A program made the translations under genes and the position numbers. A stretch of 64,000 nt of DNA from Actinotalea endophytica. GTDB lineage: Bacteria > Actinomycetota > Actinomycetes > Actinomycetales > Cellulomonadaceae. The stretch lies in contig NZ_JAOVZU010000001.1 in NCBI RefSeq assembly GCF_025717005.1, forward strand, positions 588,396-652,395. The letters are read 5' to 3'. The notes beneath the pieces are model-generated. The model made no database searches, was not told where the DNA came from, and saw only the letters and a list, made by a program, of their open reading frames with translations. Positions 1 to 9,054 of the stretch are shown in pieces (position 1 is the stretch's first letter; each line of letters starts with the position of its first letter).

Positions 1-107
1 CCGTGGTCGTCGAGCCCGACGCCGACGACGTCGCCGGCTTCGCCGCCTTCCTCGAGCGCTACAGCGCCGGGCTGGCGATCGAGGCGGCCGCGGCGGACGC
101 GATCTGA
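1..107 (+). CDS. 3' end of a CDS, possibly a FGGY-family sugar kinase (ribulokinase, AraB)
   Basis: An open frame enters from the left edge and stops at TGA 105-107, giving about 34 C-terminal residues ending in AAAADAI. It lies 16 bases before the araD start, so it is almost certainly cotranscribed with araD and araA. The usual partner in that position is ribulokinase, which converts L-ribulose to L-ribulose 5-phosphate. The visible tail is too short to carry a kinase motif, so the kinase call rests on context and on the general look of FGGY kinase tails (a YSAGLAIE segment after an acidic stretch). Another sugar enzyme is possible. Confidence 0.4.
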   Translation, partial: VVVEPDADDVAGFAAFLERYSAGLAIEAAAADAI

Positions 108-123
108 GACGAGGAGGAGCGAC

Positions 124-816
124 GTGGTGAAGGGGCTGGCCGACTACCCGGCCGAGGTGCGCGAGGAGGTCGCGAGGCTGCGGCAGGTGGTGTGCGACCT
201 GCACGCCGAGCTGCCGCGCTGGGGGCTGGTGGTGTGGACCGCGGGCAACGTGTCGCAGCGGCTGACGACCGCCGACCTGCTCGTCATCAAGCCGTCCGGG
301 GTCTCCTACGACGAGCTCACGCCCGAGTCGATGGTGGTCTGCGACCTGGACGGCGAGCTCGTGGACGGCACCCGCTCCCCGTCCTCCGACACCGCCGCGC
401 ACGCGTACGTCTACCGGCACATGCCCGAGGTCTACGGCGTCGTGCACACCCACTCGACGTACGCGACCGCCTGGGCCGCGCGTGGCGAGCCGGTGCCGTG
501 CGTGCTCACCATGATGGGCGACGAGTTCGGCGGCGACATCCCGATCGGCCCGTTCGCCCTGATCGGCGACGACTCGATCGGGCGCGGCATCGTCGAGACC
601 CTGCGCGAGTCGCGCAGCCCCGCCGTGCTGATGCAGAACCACGGCCCGTTCACGATCGGCAAGGACGGCAAGGCCGCGGTCAAGACCGCGGCGATGGTCG
701 AGGAGGTCGCGCGGACCGTGCACATCGCGCGCCAGCTCGGCGAGCCGATCCCGATCGCGCAGCACCACATCGACTCGCTCTACGCGCGCTACCAGAACGT
801 CTACGGCCAGCACTAG
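124..816 (+). CDS. araD: L-ribulose-5-phosphate 4-epimerase
   Basis: A cytoplasmic zinc enzyme that interconverts L-ribulose 5-phosphate and D-xylulose 5-phosphate, the last step linking arabinose to the pentose phosphate pathway. The 230-residue length is normal for class II aldolase-type AraD. Visible family signatures are WTAGNVSQR near residue 40, KPSGVSYDEL near 58, SSDTAAH near 86, the metal-binding HTHST near 108 and NHGPFTIG near 174. The GTG start at 124 is preceded by GAGGAGGAG at 110-118. It sits between the upstream kinase-like end and araA in one operon. No unusual residues were seen. Confidence 0.95.
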   Translation: MVKGLADYPAEVREEVARLRQVVCDLHAELPRWGLVVWTAGNVSQRLTTADLLVIKPSGVSYDELTPESMVVCDLDGELVDGTRSPSSDTAAHAYVYRHMPEVYGVVHTHSTYATAWAARGEPVPCVLTMMGDEFGGDIPIGPFALIGDDSIGRGIVETLRESRSPAVLMQNHGPFTIGKDGKAAVKTAAMVEEVARTVHIARQLGEPIPIAQHHIDSLYARYQNVYGQH

Positions 817-914
817 GGCCGGCACTGAGCAGCAGCAGGCGCTGAGCCGGCCAGAACCAGCAGTCAGCCGACCCGGACGAGCATCGGGCCGGCACGCACC
901 GAGGAGAGATCAGC

Positions 915-2423
915 ATGACCAAGCCGTACGCCGACCGCGAGGTCTGGTTCCTGACCGGGAGCCAGACGCTCTACGGCGAGGAGACCCTGCGCCAGGTCGC
1001 CGAGCAGTCCCAGGAGGTCGCGCGGGCGCTGGACGCCTCGCCCGACGTGCCCGTGAGCGTCGTGTGGAAGCCGGTGCTCAAGGACACCGAGTCGATCCGC
1101 CGCGCGATGATCGACGCGTCCTCGGACGACCGGGTGCTCGGTGTGATCACCTGGATGCACACGTTCAGCCCGTCGAAGATGTGGATCGCCGGTCTGAACG
1201 AGCTGCGCAAGCCGCTCCTGCACCTGCACACCCAGGCGAACGTCGAGCTGCCCTGGAGCACGATCGACTTCGACTTCATGAACCTCAACCAGGCCGCGCA
1301 CGGCGACCGCGAGCACGGGTACATCCAGTCCAGGATGGGCGTCGCGCGGACCACGGTCGCGGGGCACGTGAGCAACCCTGCGGTCACGGCACGGGTCGGC
1401 ACCTGGGTGCGTGCGGCGGCCGGCTGGGCTGCCACGCACGACCTGCGCCTGGTCCGGTTCGGCGACAACATGCGCTACGTCGCGGTCACCGAGGGCGACA
1501 AGACCGAGGCCGAGATCACCTTCGGGGTCGCGGTCAACACCTGGGGCGTCAACGAGCTCGCCGACGCGGTCGCCGCGGTCGCCCCGAGCGAGATCGACGT
1601 GCTGGTCGCCGAGTACGAGGACCTGTACGACGTGGTGCCCGAGCTCCGGGCCGGCGGTGAGCGGCACGAGTCGCTGCGGTACGCCGCCGCGCAGGAGGTC
1701 GCGCTCGAGCGGTTCCTGACCGAGAAGGGCGCGACCGCGTTCACCACGACGTTCGAGGACCTCGGCGCGCTGCGCCAGCTGCCCGGCATGGCCGTGCAGC
1801 GGCTGATGGGCAAGGGCTACGGCTTCGGTGCCGAGGGTGACTGGAAGACCTCGGTGCTGGTGCGCGCGGCCAAGGTGATGGGCGAGGGTCTGCCCGGCGG
1901 CGCGAGCCTGATGGAGGACTACACCTACGACCTCACGCCGGGCCAGGAGCTGATCCTCGGTGCGCACATGCTCGAGATCTGCCCGTCGCTGACCACCGCC
2001 AAGCCGACCGTGGAGATCCACCCGCTGGGCATCGGTGGCAAGGAGGACCCGGTCCGGATGGTCTTCGACACCGACCCGGGCCCGGGCGTCGTGGTGGCGA
2101 TGTCGGACATGCGCGACCGGTTCCGGCTCACCGCGAACGTGGTCGACGTCATCGCTCCGCCCGCGCCGCTGCCGCACCTGCCGGTGGCCCGCGCGGTGTG
2201 GCGGCCGCAGCCCGACTTCACGACGTCGGCGGAGGCGTGGCTGACCGCGGGCGCGGCGCACCACACGGTGCTCTCGACCGCGGTGGGAGTCGACGCGTTC
2301 GAGATCTTCGCCGACCTGGCCCGCACCGAGCTGCTCGTGATCGACGAGCACACCACCCGGCGCGGCTTCCGCGACCAGGTCCGCGCGAACCAGGCGTACT
2401 ACCGACTGGCCCAGGGATTCTGA
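915..2423 (+). CDS. araA: L-arabinose isomerase
   Basis: Converts L-arabinose to L-ribulose in the cytoplasm using a divalent metal. The 502 residues match the usual AraA length. The N-terminus [14 protein letters not shown] is the family signature, and the active-site region TTFEDLG through [12 protein letters not shown] and [11 protein letters not shown] carries the expected acidic metal ligands. The ATG at 915 follows GAGGAGAGATCAGC. A 98-base gap separates it from araD, and a strong hairpin terminator follows the stop, so it is the last gene of the araBDA-type operon. The catabolic enzymes and the importer at 3.6-7.6 kb flank a DeoR gene. Confidence 0.97.
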   Translation: MTKPYADREVWFLTGSQTLYGEETLRQVAEQSQEVARALDASPDVPVSVVWKPVLKDTESIRRAMIDASSDDRVLGVITWMHTFSPSKMWIAGLNELRKPLLHLHTQANVELPWSTIDFDFMNLNQAAHGDREHGYIQSRMGVARTTVAGHVSNPAVTARVGTWVRAAAGWAATHDLRLVRFGDNMRYVAVTEGDKTEAEITFGVAVNTWGVNELADAVAAVAPSEIDVLVAEYEDLYDVVPELRAGGERHESLRYAAAQEVALERFLTEKGATAFTTTFEDLGALRQLPGMAVQRLMGKGYGFGAEGDWKTSVLVRAAKVMGEGLPGGASLMEDYTYDLTPGQELILGAHMLEICPSLTTAKPTVEIHPLGIGGKEDPVRMVFDTDPGPGVVVAMSDMRDRFRLTANVVDVIAPPAPLPHLPVARAVWRPQPDFTTSAEAWLTAGAAHHTVLSTAVGVDAFEIFADLARTELLVIDEHTTRRGFRDQVRANQAYYRLAQGF

Positions 2424-2425
2424 CC

Positions 2426-2462
2426 GAAAGCCCCCGCGGGGCCCGACCCCGCGGGGGCTTTC
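2426..2462 (+). terminator. Intrinsic-type terminator after araA
   Basis: A perfect 15-base arm GAAAGCCCCCGCGGG (2426-2440) pairs with 2448-2462; a further G-C pair leaves a five-base loop. It begins three bases after the araA stop codon. The stem is very GC-rich and has no clear U tract, as is common in actinobacteria. Confidence 0.9.
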
Positions 2463-2585
2463 GCTCACTTTCGGTGTGAGCGTGAACATCGTCATCACCC
2501 TCAGGAAGCCCCGATCGGGCCACTGAGGCGATCCGCTATGCATCGTTGCAGGTGGGGGGCCATTCCGGGCCGTTCGACCCGGGTG

Positions 2586-2644
2586 TTTCAAGTCGTGACA
2601 TCGTCGTTATGGTTTCGCAATCAGAAGTTGCGTTCAAGAAGTTG
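2586..2644 (+). promoter_or_regulatory. Probable promoter and direct-repeat operator upstream of the DeoR gene
   Basis: TTTCAA (2586-2591) and TATGGT (2608-2613), 16 bases apart, form a plausible sigma-A promoter. Just downstream are two copies of AGAAGTTG at 2623-2630 and 2637-2644, 14 bases start to start, placed where a repressor would block transcription. The regulator (start 2670) may bind here to control itself and the importer. This is inferred from position and repeats only. Confidence 0.45.
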
Positions 2645-2669
2645 ACGGACAGTGGAGAGGGCCGCAAGA

Positions 2670-3482
2670 GTGAGCACCGTGCTCAATGAGGAGATCGAGG
2701 CGCTGCCCGTCGCGGTGCGGCGCGAGCGGATGCTCGCGCTGATCGCGGAGCGCCAGTTCGTGCGGGTCGCCGACCTCGCGGACGCCTTCGGGATCTCCGA
2801 GGTCACGGTGCGCGGCGACCTCGCCGCCCTGGAGACCAGCCACGGTGTGCGGCGGGTGCGCGGCGGCGTGCTCGCCCCCACCCGCCTGGTCGCGGCCGAG
2901 CGTTCGTTCGAGCAGGTGTCGAGCGAGCTCGCCGAGGAGAAGGCCGCGATCGGCGCCTACGTCGCCGGCCTGGTCGAGCCCGGCTCGAGCGTGCTGCTCG
3001 ACGTCGGCACCACCACGACCGCGGTGGCCCGCGCGCTGGTGGCCCGCACCGACCTCGACCACGTCACCGTCATCACGAACGGGCTCACCGTGGCGCTCGA
3101 GCTCGAGGAGGCCGTCGGCCGGATCACGGTCGTGGTCACCGGCGGCACCCTGCGCCGGCTGCAGCACTCGCTGGTCGACCCGCTGGCCACCGTGCTGCTC
3201 GAGCGCCTGCGGGTGGACCTCGCGGTGCTCGGCTGCAACGGCATCGACGCCGACCACGGGGTGACGAACCTCAACCTGCCCGAGGCGGAGCTCAAGCGCC
3301 GGATGATCGCGATCGCCGACCGCACCGTGGTGGTCGCCGACGGCTCGAAGCTCGGGCAGGCGCACCTCGGTCGGGTCGCCGCCCTGGACGAGGTGGACCA
3401 GCTGGTCACCGGCGAGTCCGCGGCCGCGGACGAGATCGCGCGACTGCGTCGCGCAGGACTGGAGGTCATCCGTGCCGGGTGA
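2670..3482 (+). CDS. DeoR-family transcriptional regulator
   Basis: A sugar-responsive repressor-type protein of about 270 residues. The N-terminal DeoR winged helix is clear (RRERMLALIAERQFVRV, then a helix-turn-helix with ISEVTVRGDLAALE and GVRRVRGG). It is followed by the sugar-phosphate-binding DeoRC domain with DVGTTTTAVARAL, VVTGGTLRR and LGCNGIDADHGVTNLN. The GTG at 2670 is preferred over GTG 2652 because GGAGAGG (2654-2660) lies nine bases before it. It sits between araA and the ChvE-MmsAB importer and reads into the importer, so it probably controls pentose uptake and perhaps the ara operon. The inducer cannot be read from sequence. Confidence 0.9.
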   Translation: MSTVLNEEIEALPVAVRRERMLALIAERQFVRVADLADAFGISEVTVRGDLAALETSHGVRRVRGGVLAPTRLVAAERSFEQVSSELAEEKAAIGAYVAGLVEPGSSVLLDVGTTTTAVARALVARTDLDHVTVITNGLTVALELEEAVGRITVVVTGGTLRRLQHSLVDPLATVLLERLRVDLAVLGCNGIDADHGVTNLNLPEAELKRRMIAIADRTVVVADGSKLGQAHLGRVAALDEVDQLVTGESAAADEIARLRRAGLEVIRAG

Positions 3483-3586
3483 CCACCACACGACTTCCTG
3501 ACCGGTCCGACCAGGTCAGGAGCGGGCCGGTCCGGAAGAGCGGGACCGCCCACCTTCAGGAAGAGCAGTTCTCGAGGAGGAGACAG

Positions 3587-4762
3587 ATGAGTCTGAAGAA
3601 GTTCGTCGCCGCGGCGGCGGGCGTGACCATCGCGCTGAGCCTTGCCGCGTGCAGCGGCGGCGGCGCGGGTGCGACCGACGACACGTCGAGCAGCGACACC
3701 AGCAGCAGCAGCGACAGCGGCTCCATGGAGGGTGGTCTGATCGGCGTCGCGATGCCGACCCAGACCTCGTCGCGGTGGATCGCCGACGGCAACGCCGTGA
3801 AGTCCGGTCTGGAGGACCTCGGCTACTCCGTGGACCTGCAGTACGCGAACAACGACATCCCCACCCAGCAGCAGCAGATCGACGGCATGATCTCCAAGGG
3901 CGCGGAGGCCCTGATCATCGCGGCGATCGACGGCACCACGCTGTCCGGCCAGCTGCAGACCGCAGCCGACAAGGGCATCCCGATCATCAGCTACGACCGC
4001 CTGATCCGGGACTCGGAGAACGTCGACTTCTACGTCACGTTCGACAACTTCAAGGTCGGCGTGCAGCAGGCCACCTCGCTGCTCGTCGGTCTGGGCATCC
4101 TCAACGAGGACGGCTCGGAGGGTGACGCGACCGGCCCGTTCAACATCGAGCTGTTCGCCGGTTCGCTGGACGACAACAACGCGTTCTTCTTCTTCAACGG
4201 CGCGATGTCGATCCTGCAGCCGCTGATCGACGACGGCACGCTCGTCGTGAAGTCCGGTCAGACCAAGATCGAGCAGGTCAACATCCTCCGGTGGGAGCAG
4301 GAGACCGCGCAGAAGCGCATGGAGGACCTGCTGACCTCGACCTACTCCGACGGCTCGAAGGTCCAGGGCGTCCTGTCGCCGTACGACGGTCTGTCCCGCG
4401 GCATCATCACCGCGCTGCAGAACGCCGGCTACCCGGCGACCATCTCCGAGGGCTTCCCGGTCGTCACCGGTCAGGACGCCGAGATCGAGTCGGTCAAGTT
4501 CATCGCCGACGACGTGCAGTTCTCGACGATCTTCAAGGACACCCGTCTGCTCGCCGACCAGGCTGTGACGGTGGCCCAGGCCTACCTGAACGGTGAGACG
4601 CCCGAGGCGAACGACACCGAGACGTACGACAACGGCGTCAAGGTCGTCCCGTCGTACCTGCTCGAGTCGACGATCATCTACGCCGACAACATCCAGTCCC
4701 AGCTGGTCGACACCGGCTACTGGACGGCCGACGAGGTGGCCTCCGGCATCGCCGCAGGCTGA
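3587..4762 (+). CDS. chvE: Monosaccharide-binding lipoprotein of an ABC importer (ChvE type)
   Basis: A 391-residue extracytoplasmic receptor that delivers a monosaccharide to MmsA/MmsB. It has a lipoprotein signal with lipobox LAAC (lipidated Cys22), a Ser/Thr/Asp-rich linker to about residue 47, then a type I periplasmic-binding fold ([13 protein letters not shown], an NND and [13 protein letters not shown] segment, SYDRLI). The ATG at 3587 follows GAGGAGG (3574-3580); the open frame extends further upstream, but only this start gives the signal peptide. ChvE-type receptors bind arabinose, xylose, galactose and glucose. The neighbouring ara genes suggest arabinose, which is inference. Confidence 0.9.
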   Translation: MSLKKFVAAAAGVTIALSLAACSGGGAGATDDTSSSDTSSSSDSGSMEGGLIGVAMPTQTSSRWIADGNAVKSGLEDLGYSVDLQYANNDIPTQQQQIDGMISKGAEALIIAAIDGTTLSGQLQTAADKGIPIISYDRLIRDSENVDFYVTFDNFKVGVQQATSLLVGLGILNEDGSEGDATGPFNIELFAGSLDDNNAFFFFNGAMSILQPLIDDGTLVVKSGQTKIEQVNILRWEQETAQKRMEDLLTSTYSDGSKVQGVLSPYDGLSRGIITALQNAGYPATISEGFPVVTGQDAEIESVKFIADDVQFSTIFKDTRLLADQAVTVAQAYLNGETPEANDTETYDNGVKVVPSYLLESTIIYADNIQSQLVDTGYWTADEVASGIAAG

Positions 4763-4775
4763 GTGCTGTCGAGCT

Positions 4776-4853
4776 GATCGGCCGGCCCAGGCCGGCACGC
4801 CGCGACACCGGTCCGGGGGAGCACGAGCCCCCCGGGCCGGTGCCCGGCCGATC
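4776..4853 (+). promoter_or_regulatory. Large nested hairpin between binding-protein and ATPase genes
   Basis: An outer 10-bp stem pairs GATCGGCCGG (4776-4785) with 4844-4853. An inner 14-bp stem pairs CACCGGTCCGGGGG (4806-4819) with 4829-4842 (one G-U pair, nine-base loop). It fills most of the 118-base gap. Such structures commonly stabilise the upstream mRNA or attenuate readthrough, so that the binding protein is made in excess over the ATPase and permease. That role is inferred. Confidence 0.6.
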
Positions 4854-4880
4854 GCGGCCCCCACGAGAGGCGAGGAAGCC

Positions 4881-6422
4881 ATGACTGATCACATCTTGGA
4901 GATGCGTGACATCACCAAGACCTTCCCCGGCGTCAAGGCGCTCCAGGACGTCACGCTCGAGGTCGAACGCGGCGAGATCCACGCGATCTGCGGCGAGAAC
5001 GGCGCGGGCAAGTCGACCCTGATGAAGGTGCTCTCGGGTGTCTACCCGTTCGGGACCTACGAGGGCGACATCGTCTTCGAGGGCGAGCACGCCAAGTTCC
5101 ACTCGATCAACGACTCCGAGGCCAAGGGCATCGTCATCATCCACCAGGAGCTGGCGCTGATCCCCTTCCTGTCGGTCGCGGAGAACATCTTCCTGGGCAA
5201 CGAGCGGCGTGGCCGCGGTGGCCTGGTGGACTGGAACAAGACCAACGTCGAGGCCGCGAAGCTGCTCGAGCGCGTCGGCCTGCACGAGAACCCGACGACC
5301 CCGGTCGGTCTGCTCGGCGTCGGCAAGCAGCAGCTCATCGAGATCGCGAAGGCGCTGAGCAAGGAGGTCAAGCTCCTCATCCTGGACGAGCCGACCGCCG
5401 CGCTGAACGACCAGGACTCCGCGCACCTGCTCGGCCTGCTGCGCCAGCTCAAGGAGCACGGCATCACGTCGATCATGATCTCGCACAAGCTGAACGAGAT
5501 CGCCGACATCGCGGACAGCACCACGATCATCCGTGACGGCCGGACGATCGAGACGATCGACATGCGCGACCCGGGCTCCACCCAGGACCGGATCATCAAG
5601 GGCATGGTCGGCCGCGACCTCGAGCACCGCTACCCCGAGCGCACGCCGCAGATCGGCGAGGAGGTGCTCCGGGTCGAGGACTGGACCGTGCACCACCCGA
5701 CCCAGGTCGGTCGCGTGATGGTCGACAACGCCAGCTTCAACGTCCGCGCCGGCGAGGTCGTCGGCATCGCGGGCCTGATGGGGGCCGGGCGGACCGAGCT
5801 CGCGATGAGCATCTTCGGCCACTCGTACGGGCGCGACATCTCCGGCCGCGTGTACAAGAACGGCGAGGAGGTCAAGACCCACACGGTGGCGGACTGCATC
5901 GCCAACGGCATCGCGTACGCGACCGAGGACCGCAAGACCTACGGGCTCAACCTCATCGAGGACGTCAAGCGGAACATCTCGGCCGCGGGTCTGCACAAGC
6001 TGTCCAGCCGCGGCTGGGTCAACGGCAACGAGGAGCTCAAGGTCGCCGAGGAGTACCGCAGCAGCCTCAACATCAAGACCCCGCACGTCCTGGTGCCGGC
6101 CGGCAAGCTGTCCGGCGGCAACCAGCAGAAGGTCGTGCTGTCGAAGTGGATCTACACCGACCCCGACGTGCTGATCCTCGACGAGCCGACCCGAGGCATC
6201 GACGTCGGTGCGAAGTACGAGATCTACACCATCATCAACCGGCTGGTCGCGGAGGGTAAGGCGGTCATCGTCATCTCCTCCGAGCTGCCCGAGCTGCTCG
6301 GCATCTGCGACCGGATCTACACGTTGGCCTTCGGCCGGATCACCGGCCAGGTCCCGGTCGCCGAGGCAACCCAGGAGAAGCTCATGGAGCTCATGACCAA
6401 GGAGAAGGAGCAGGTGCGATGA
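4881..6422 (+). CDS. mmsA: Sugar ABC transporter ATP-binding protein, two-domain (MmsA/GguA type)
   Basis: A 513-residue cytoplasmic protein with two fused ATPase domains that powers monosaccharide import. The first domain shows Walker [10 protein letters not shown] near residue 35, an HQEL Q-loop, and Walker [12 protein letters not shown]. The second has the usual degenerate P-loop ([10 protein letters not shown]) but an intact signature [14 protein letters not shown] and Walker [12 protein letters not shown]. This is normal for the RbsA/XylG/GguA group. The ATG at 4881 follows AGAGGCGAGGAAG. Its stop overlaps the permease start by four bases (ATGA at 6419), indicating translational coupling. 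Confidence 0.94.
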   Translation: MTDHILEMRDITKTFPGVKALQDVTLEVERGEIHAICGENGAGKSTLMKVLSGVYPFGTYEGDIVFEGEHAKFHSINDSEAKGIVIIHQELALIPFLSVAENIFLGNERRGRGGLVDWNKTNVEAAKLLERVGLHENPTTPVGLLGVGKQQLIEIAKALSKEVKLLILDEPTAALNDQDSAHLLGLLRQLKEHGITSIMISHKLNEIADIADSTTIIRDGRTIETIDMRDPGSTQDRIIKGMVGRDLEHRYPERTPQIGEEVLRVEDWTVHHPTQVGRVMVDNASFNVRAGEVVGIAGLMGAGRTELAMSIFGHSYGRDISGRVYKNGEEVKTHTVADCIANGIAYATEDRKTYGLNLIEDVKRNISAAGLHKLSSRGWVNGNEELKVAEEYRSSLNIKTPHVLVPAGKLSGGNQQKVVLSKWIYTDPDVLILDEPTRGIDVGAKYEIYTIINRLVAEGKAVIVISSELPELLGICDRIYTLAFGRITGQVPVAEATQEKLMELMTKEKEQVR

Positions 6423-7600
6423 GCGTCGTGGCCTCCATCAAGGAACTCTTCACCACGAACCTCCAGCGAAGCGGCATCTACCTCGCGTTCGTGGCGATCG
6501 TCGTGTTCTTCGCCGTGCGGACGAACGGACTGTCGCTCGGCCCGGAGAACCTCACCAACCTGGTGCTGCAGTACTCCTACATCCTGATCCTGGCGATCGG
6601 CATGGTGATGGTGATCATCGCCGGCCACATCGACCTGTCGGTGGGTTCGGTCGTGGCGCTGGTCGGCGCGGTGAGCGCGATCTTCGTCGTCCGCCAGGGT
6701 CAGCCCTGGTGGGTCGGCATGATCGCGGGCCTCATCGTGGGCGCACTGATCGGGGCCTGGCAGGGCTTCTGGGTCGCGTACGTCGGGATCCCGGCGTTCA
6801 TCGTGACCCTGGCCGGCATGCTCCTGTTCCGCGGCCTGACCGGTCTGGTGCTCAACAACCTGTCGCTCGGCCCGTTCAACAAGCCGTACACCCTGATCGC
6901 GTCCGGCTTCTCCAACGGGCTCCTGGGCGGCAACGGGTACGACGTCTTCACGCTCGTCGTGTTCGCCATCGTGGCGGTCGCCTACGCGTGGAGCCAGTGG
7001 CGGGCGCGCAAGGCTCGCCTCGCCTACAACCAGTCCGTCCAGCCGCTGGCCCTGTTGGTCCTCCAGGTGGTCGTGGTCAGTGCCATCATCATGTGGTTCG
7101 CCTGGCAGATCTCCCACGACCGCGGCCTGCCGGTCGTGCTGATCATCCTCGCGGTCCTGATCATCGCCTACACCCTCGTGACGCAGAAGTCCGTCTTCGG
7201 CCGGCACGTCTACGCCCTGGGTGGCAACAAGACCGCGGCGGCGCTGTCCGGCGTCAAGGTCCGCCGGATCAACTTCGGCGTCATGCTCAACATGGGCGTG
7301 CTGGCCGGTGTGGCCGGTCTGGTCTTCTCGGCGCGGTCGAACGCGGCCCAGCCGGGCGCGGGCAACATGTTCGAGCTCGACGCGATCGCGGCCTGCTTCA
7401 TCGGTGGTGCTGCCGTGACCGGTGGCGTCGGCACCGTGCCCGGCGCCATGGTCGGTGGTCTGATCATGGCCGTGATGAGCAACGGCATGCAGCTGCTCGG
7501 CATGGAGACGTCGCCGCAGCAGGTCGTCAAGGGCCTCGTGCTGCTGCTCGCGGTCGCCTTCGACGTGTGGAACAAGCGGCGGTCCGGCGCCGTGCGCTGA
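6419..7600 (+). CDS. mmsB: Sugar ABC transporter permease (MmsB/GguB type)
   Basis: A 393-residue multi-spanning inner-membrane permease of the BPD_transp_2 family. About ten hydrophobic segments are visible, and the family motif [15 protein letters not shown] lies near residue 64. A longer hydrophilic loop around residues 185-205 ([14 protein letters not shown]) is typical of the MmsB branch, as is the C-terminal [19 protein letters not shown] segment. The start overlaps the ATPase stop. It closes the importer operon and is followed by a GC-rich hairpin. Confidence 0.94.
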   Translation: MSVVASIKELFTTNLQRSGIYLAFVAIVVFFAVRTNGLSLGPENLTNLVLQYSYILILAIGMVMVIIAGHIDLSVGSVVALVGAVSAIFVVRQGQPWWVGMIAGLIVGALIGAWQGFWVAYVGIPAFIVTLAGMLLFRGLTGLVLNNLSLGPFNKPYTLIASGFSNGLLGGNGYDVFTLVVFAIVAVAYAWSQWRARKARLAYNQSVQPLALLVLQVVVVSAIIMWFAWQISHDRGLPVVLIILAVLIIAYTLVTQKSVFGRHVYALGGNKTAAALSGVKVRRINFGVMLNMGVLAGVAGLVFSARSNAAQPGAGNMFELDAIAACFIGGAAVTGGVGTVPGAMVGGLIMAVMSNGMQLLGMETSPQQVVKGLVLLLAVAFDVWNKRRSGAVR

Positions 7601-7624
7601 ACCTCGCTGCAGGACGCGGATCGG

Positions 7625-7650
7625 CCCGGCCCCCCCGCGGGGGGGCCCGG
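7625..7650 (+). terminator. GC-rich hairpin after mmsB
   Basis: GGCCCCCCC (7628-7636) is complementary to GGGGGGGCC (7639-7647), 28 bases after the mmsB stop. The nominal loop is only two bases, so the inner pairs must open. It is a likely terminator of the importer operon, but it lies at the edge of a low-complexity G-rich stretch. Confidence 0.5.
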
Positions 7651-7741
7651 CGCGTGCGCGGCCGCGGGGGGGGGCGGTGCGGGGGGGGGGCGGGGGGCGG
7701 GCGCCCGCGCCGCGGGCCCCCCCCACGCCGGTGCGGGCTCG
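7651..7741. other. G-homopolymer low-complexity junction
   Basis: Runs of nine G (7666-7674), ten G (7681-7690) and six G (7692-7697) in a stretch that is almost only G and C. It lies between the mmsB terminator and the truncated patatin gene. Such runs are rare elsewhere in the window. They may be a real low-complexity spacer or a sequencing/assembly defect at a hard GC-rich hairpin. Confidence 0.7.
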
Positions 7742-7861
7742 GGTCCGGAGGGTCGTGCACCGGAAGGTGGCGGACCGGCCGGCGGCGGGCTGACGGGCGA
7801 GGGCACCGGTGCCGCGGATCGTGCCTGGCGGGACTTCTGCCTCCGTGAGGCGGACACGGTC

Positions 7862-8920
7862 GTGCTGGTCGCGCGATCGGGCGCCGACGTCCCGGACGCC
7901 TCGGTGACCGGGGGAGCGAGCCGGCGGCCCGAGGTGGTGCTCGTCGGGCCGGCCCCCGCGCCGTCCCGTCGCGTCGCGTGGGGAGCGGCCGCGGACGCGT
8001 GGCAGGTGACGCTGGTCGACGGCGAGGTCGCGGCGGGGGTGCGCGTGCTCGCCGACCGGCTGTGCGGTCGCTCGCTGGGCGTCGTCCTCGCGGGCGGTGC
8101 CGCGCGGTCGTTCGCGACGATCGGGGTGCTCCGTGAGCTCGAGGACCAGGGTCTGCGGATCGACCGCCTCGCCGGGACGAGCATGGGCGCCGTGGTCGCG
8201 GCGGCCTACGCGACGACCGGTGGGGGCGACGCGTTCGAGGAGGTCTGCTACGCCGAGTTCGTCCGCCGGAAGCCGTTCAACGACTGGGCGGTGCCGGCGC
8301 GCTCGCTGTCGAAGGGCGTCCGGGTCCGGCAGGGTCTGAGCCGGGGCCTCGGGGCGGACTCCGTGTTCGAGGGACTGTCGCGCCAGCTGCGGGTGGTGAG
8401 CGTGGACCTCACCAGCCGTGAGCGGCAGGTCCACGAGCGCGGCGGGCTGGTGGACGCGGTGCTCGCCTCGTCGCGCCTGCCGGTCCTGTTCCCGCCGCTG
8501 CCGCAGGACGACGGCCGCCTGCTCGTCGACGGCAGCGTGCTCGACAACCTCCCGACCGACCTCCTCGTCGAACGGGACGAAGGCCCGGTGGTGGCGGTGT
8601 CGATCGGGACCGGCGGCTCGGGGCGGCGGCCCGGGCGGCCCAAGGTGCCGTCGCTCGGCGACACGCTGCTGCGCACGATGACCATCGGCAGCGGCGGGGC
8701 GATCGAGGCCGCGCAGCGGTGCGGGGCGTGGGTGGTCGCGCCGTCGTCGGCGGGGACCGGGCTGCTCGAGTTCCACCAGTTCGACCGGATGGTCGCGGCG
8801 GGCCGGACGGCGGCGCGGGCGTTGCTGGAGCAGGCGGGTGGGGCGCTGGGGGTCGTTGACTCCGGAGGCGCCGCAGACGAGGTGCCGCCGGCCGGCGCCG
8901 ACTCGGCGCTCGTCGGCTGA
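7862..8920 (+). CDS. Patatin-like phospholipase, 5'-truncated
   Basis: Catalytic part of an NTE/patatin-family serine hydrolase that would cleave acyl esters of lipids. Visible are the oxyanion-hole motif LAGGAARS near residue 77, the nucleophile motif GTSMG near 105, and the catalytic-aspartate motif VDGSVLDNLP near 222. The first in-frame start is GTG 7862, but family-like sequence (WRDFCLREADTVVLV) continues upstream in the same frame to at least 7817 with no start codon. Relatives of this type usually carry an N-terminal cyclic-nucleotide-binding domain before that segment; it is absent here, replaced by a G-rich junction. The gene is either a 5'-deleted remnant or damaged by assembly. 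It converges on the ROK gene. Confidence 0.75.
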   Translation: MLVARSGADVPDASVTGGASRRPEVVLVGPAPAPSRRVAWGAAADAWQVTLVDGEVAAGVRVLADRLCGRSLGVVLAGGAARSFATIGVLRELEDQGLRIDRLAGTSMGAVVAAAYATTGGGDAFEEVCYAEFVRRKPFNDWAVPARSLSKGVRVRQGLSRGLGADSVFEGLSRQLRVVSVDLTSRERQVHERGGLVDAVLASSRLPVLFPPLPQDDGRLLVDGSVLDNLPTDLLVERDEGPVVAVSIGTGGSGRRPGRPKVPSLGDTLLRTMTIGSGGAIEAAQRCGAWVVAPSSAGTGLLEFHQFDRMVAAGRTAARALLEQAGGALGVVDSGGAADEVPPAGADSALVG

Positions 8921-9054
8921 TCCGCGGCGACGTCGGGCGAGACGACGGCGACCGCGAACTCTCCCCGAGCCTCGCGCGAAGTCAGAGGCTGTCCGCGCGT
9001 CCCAGTCGTTCGAAGGACGACGGGGCGGGCGCCGCGCCCAGACGCGCGTCGAGG

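Noticed and set aside
2476..2501. GTGA-n9-TCAC palindrome between araA and the DeoR gene, considered as a CRP box
   Set aside because: The spacing between half-sites does not fit TGTGA-N6-TCACA, and it lies upstream of the likely promoter without clear match.
2957..4882. A 641-codon minus-strand frame
   Set aside because: Antisense to the DeoR and ChvE-type genes; no recognisable protein features.
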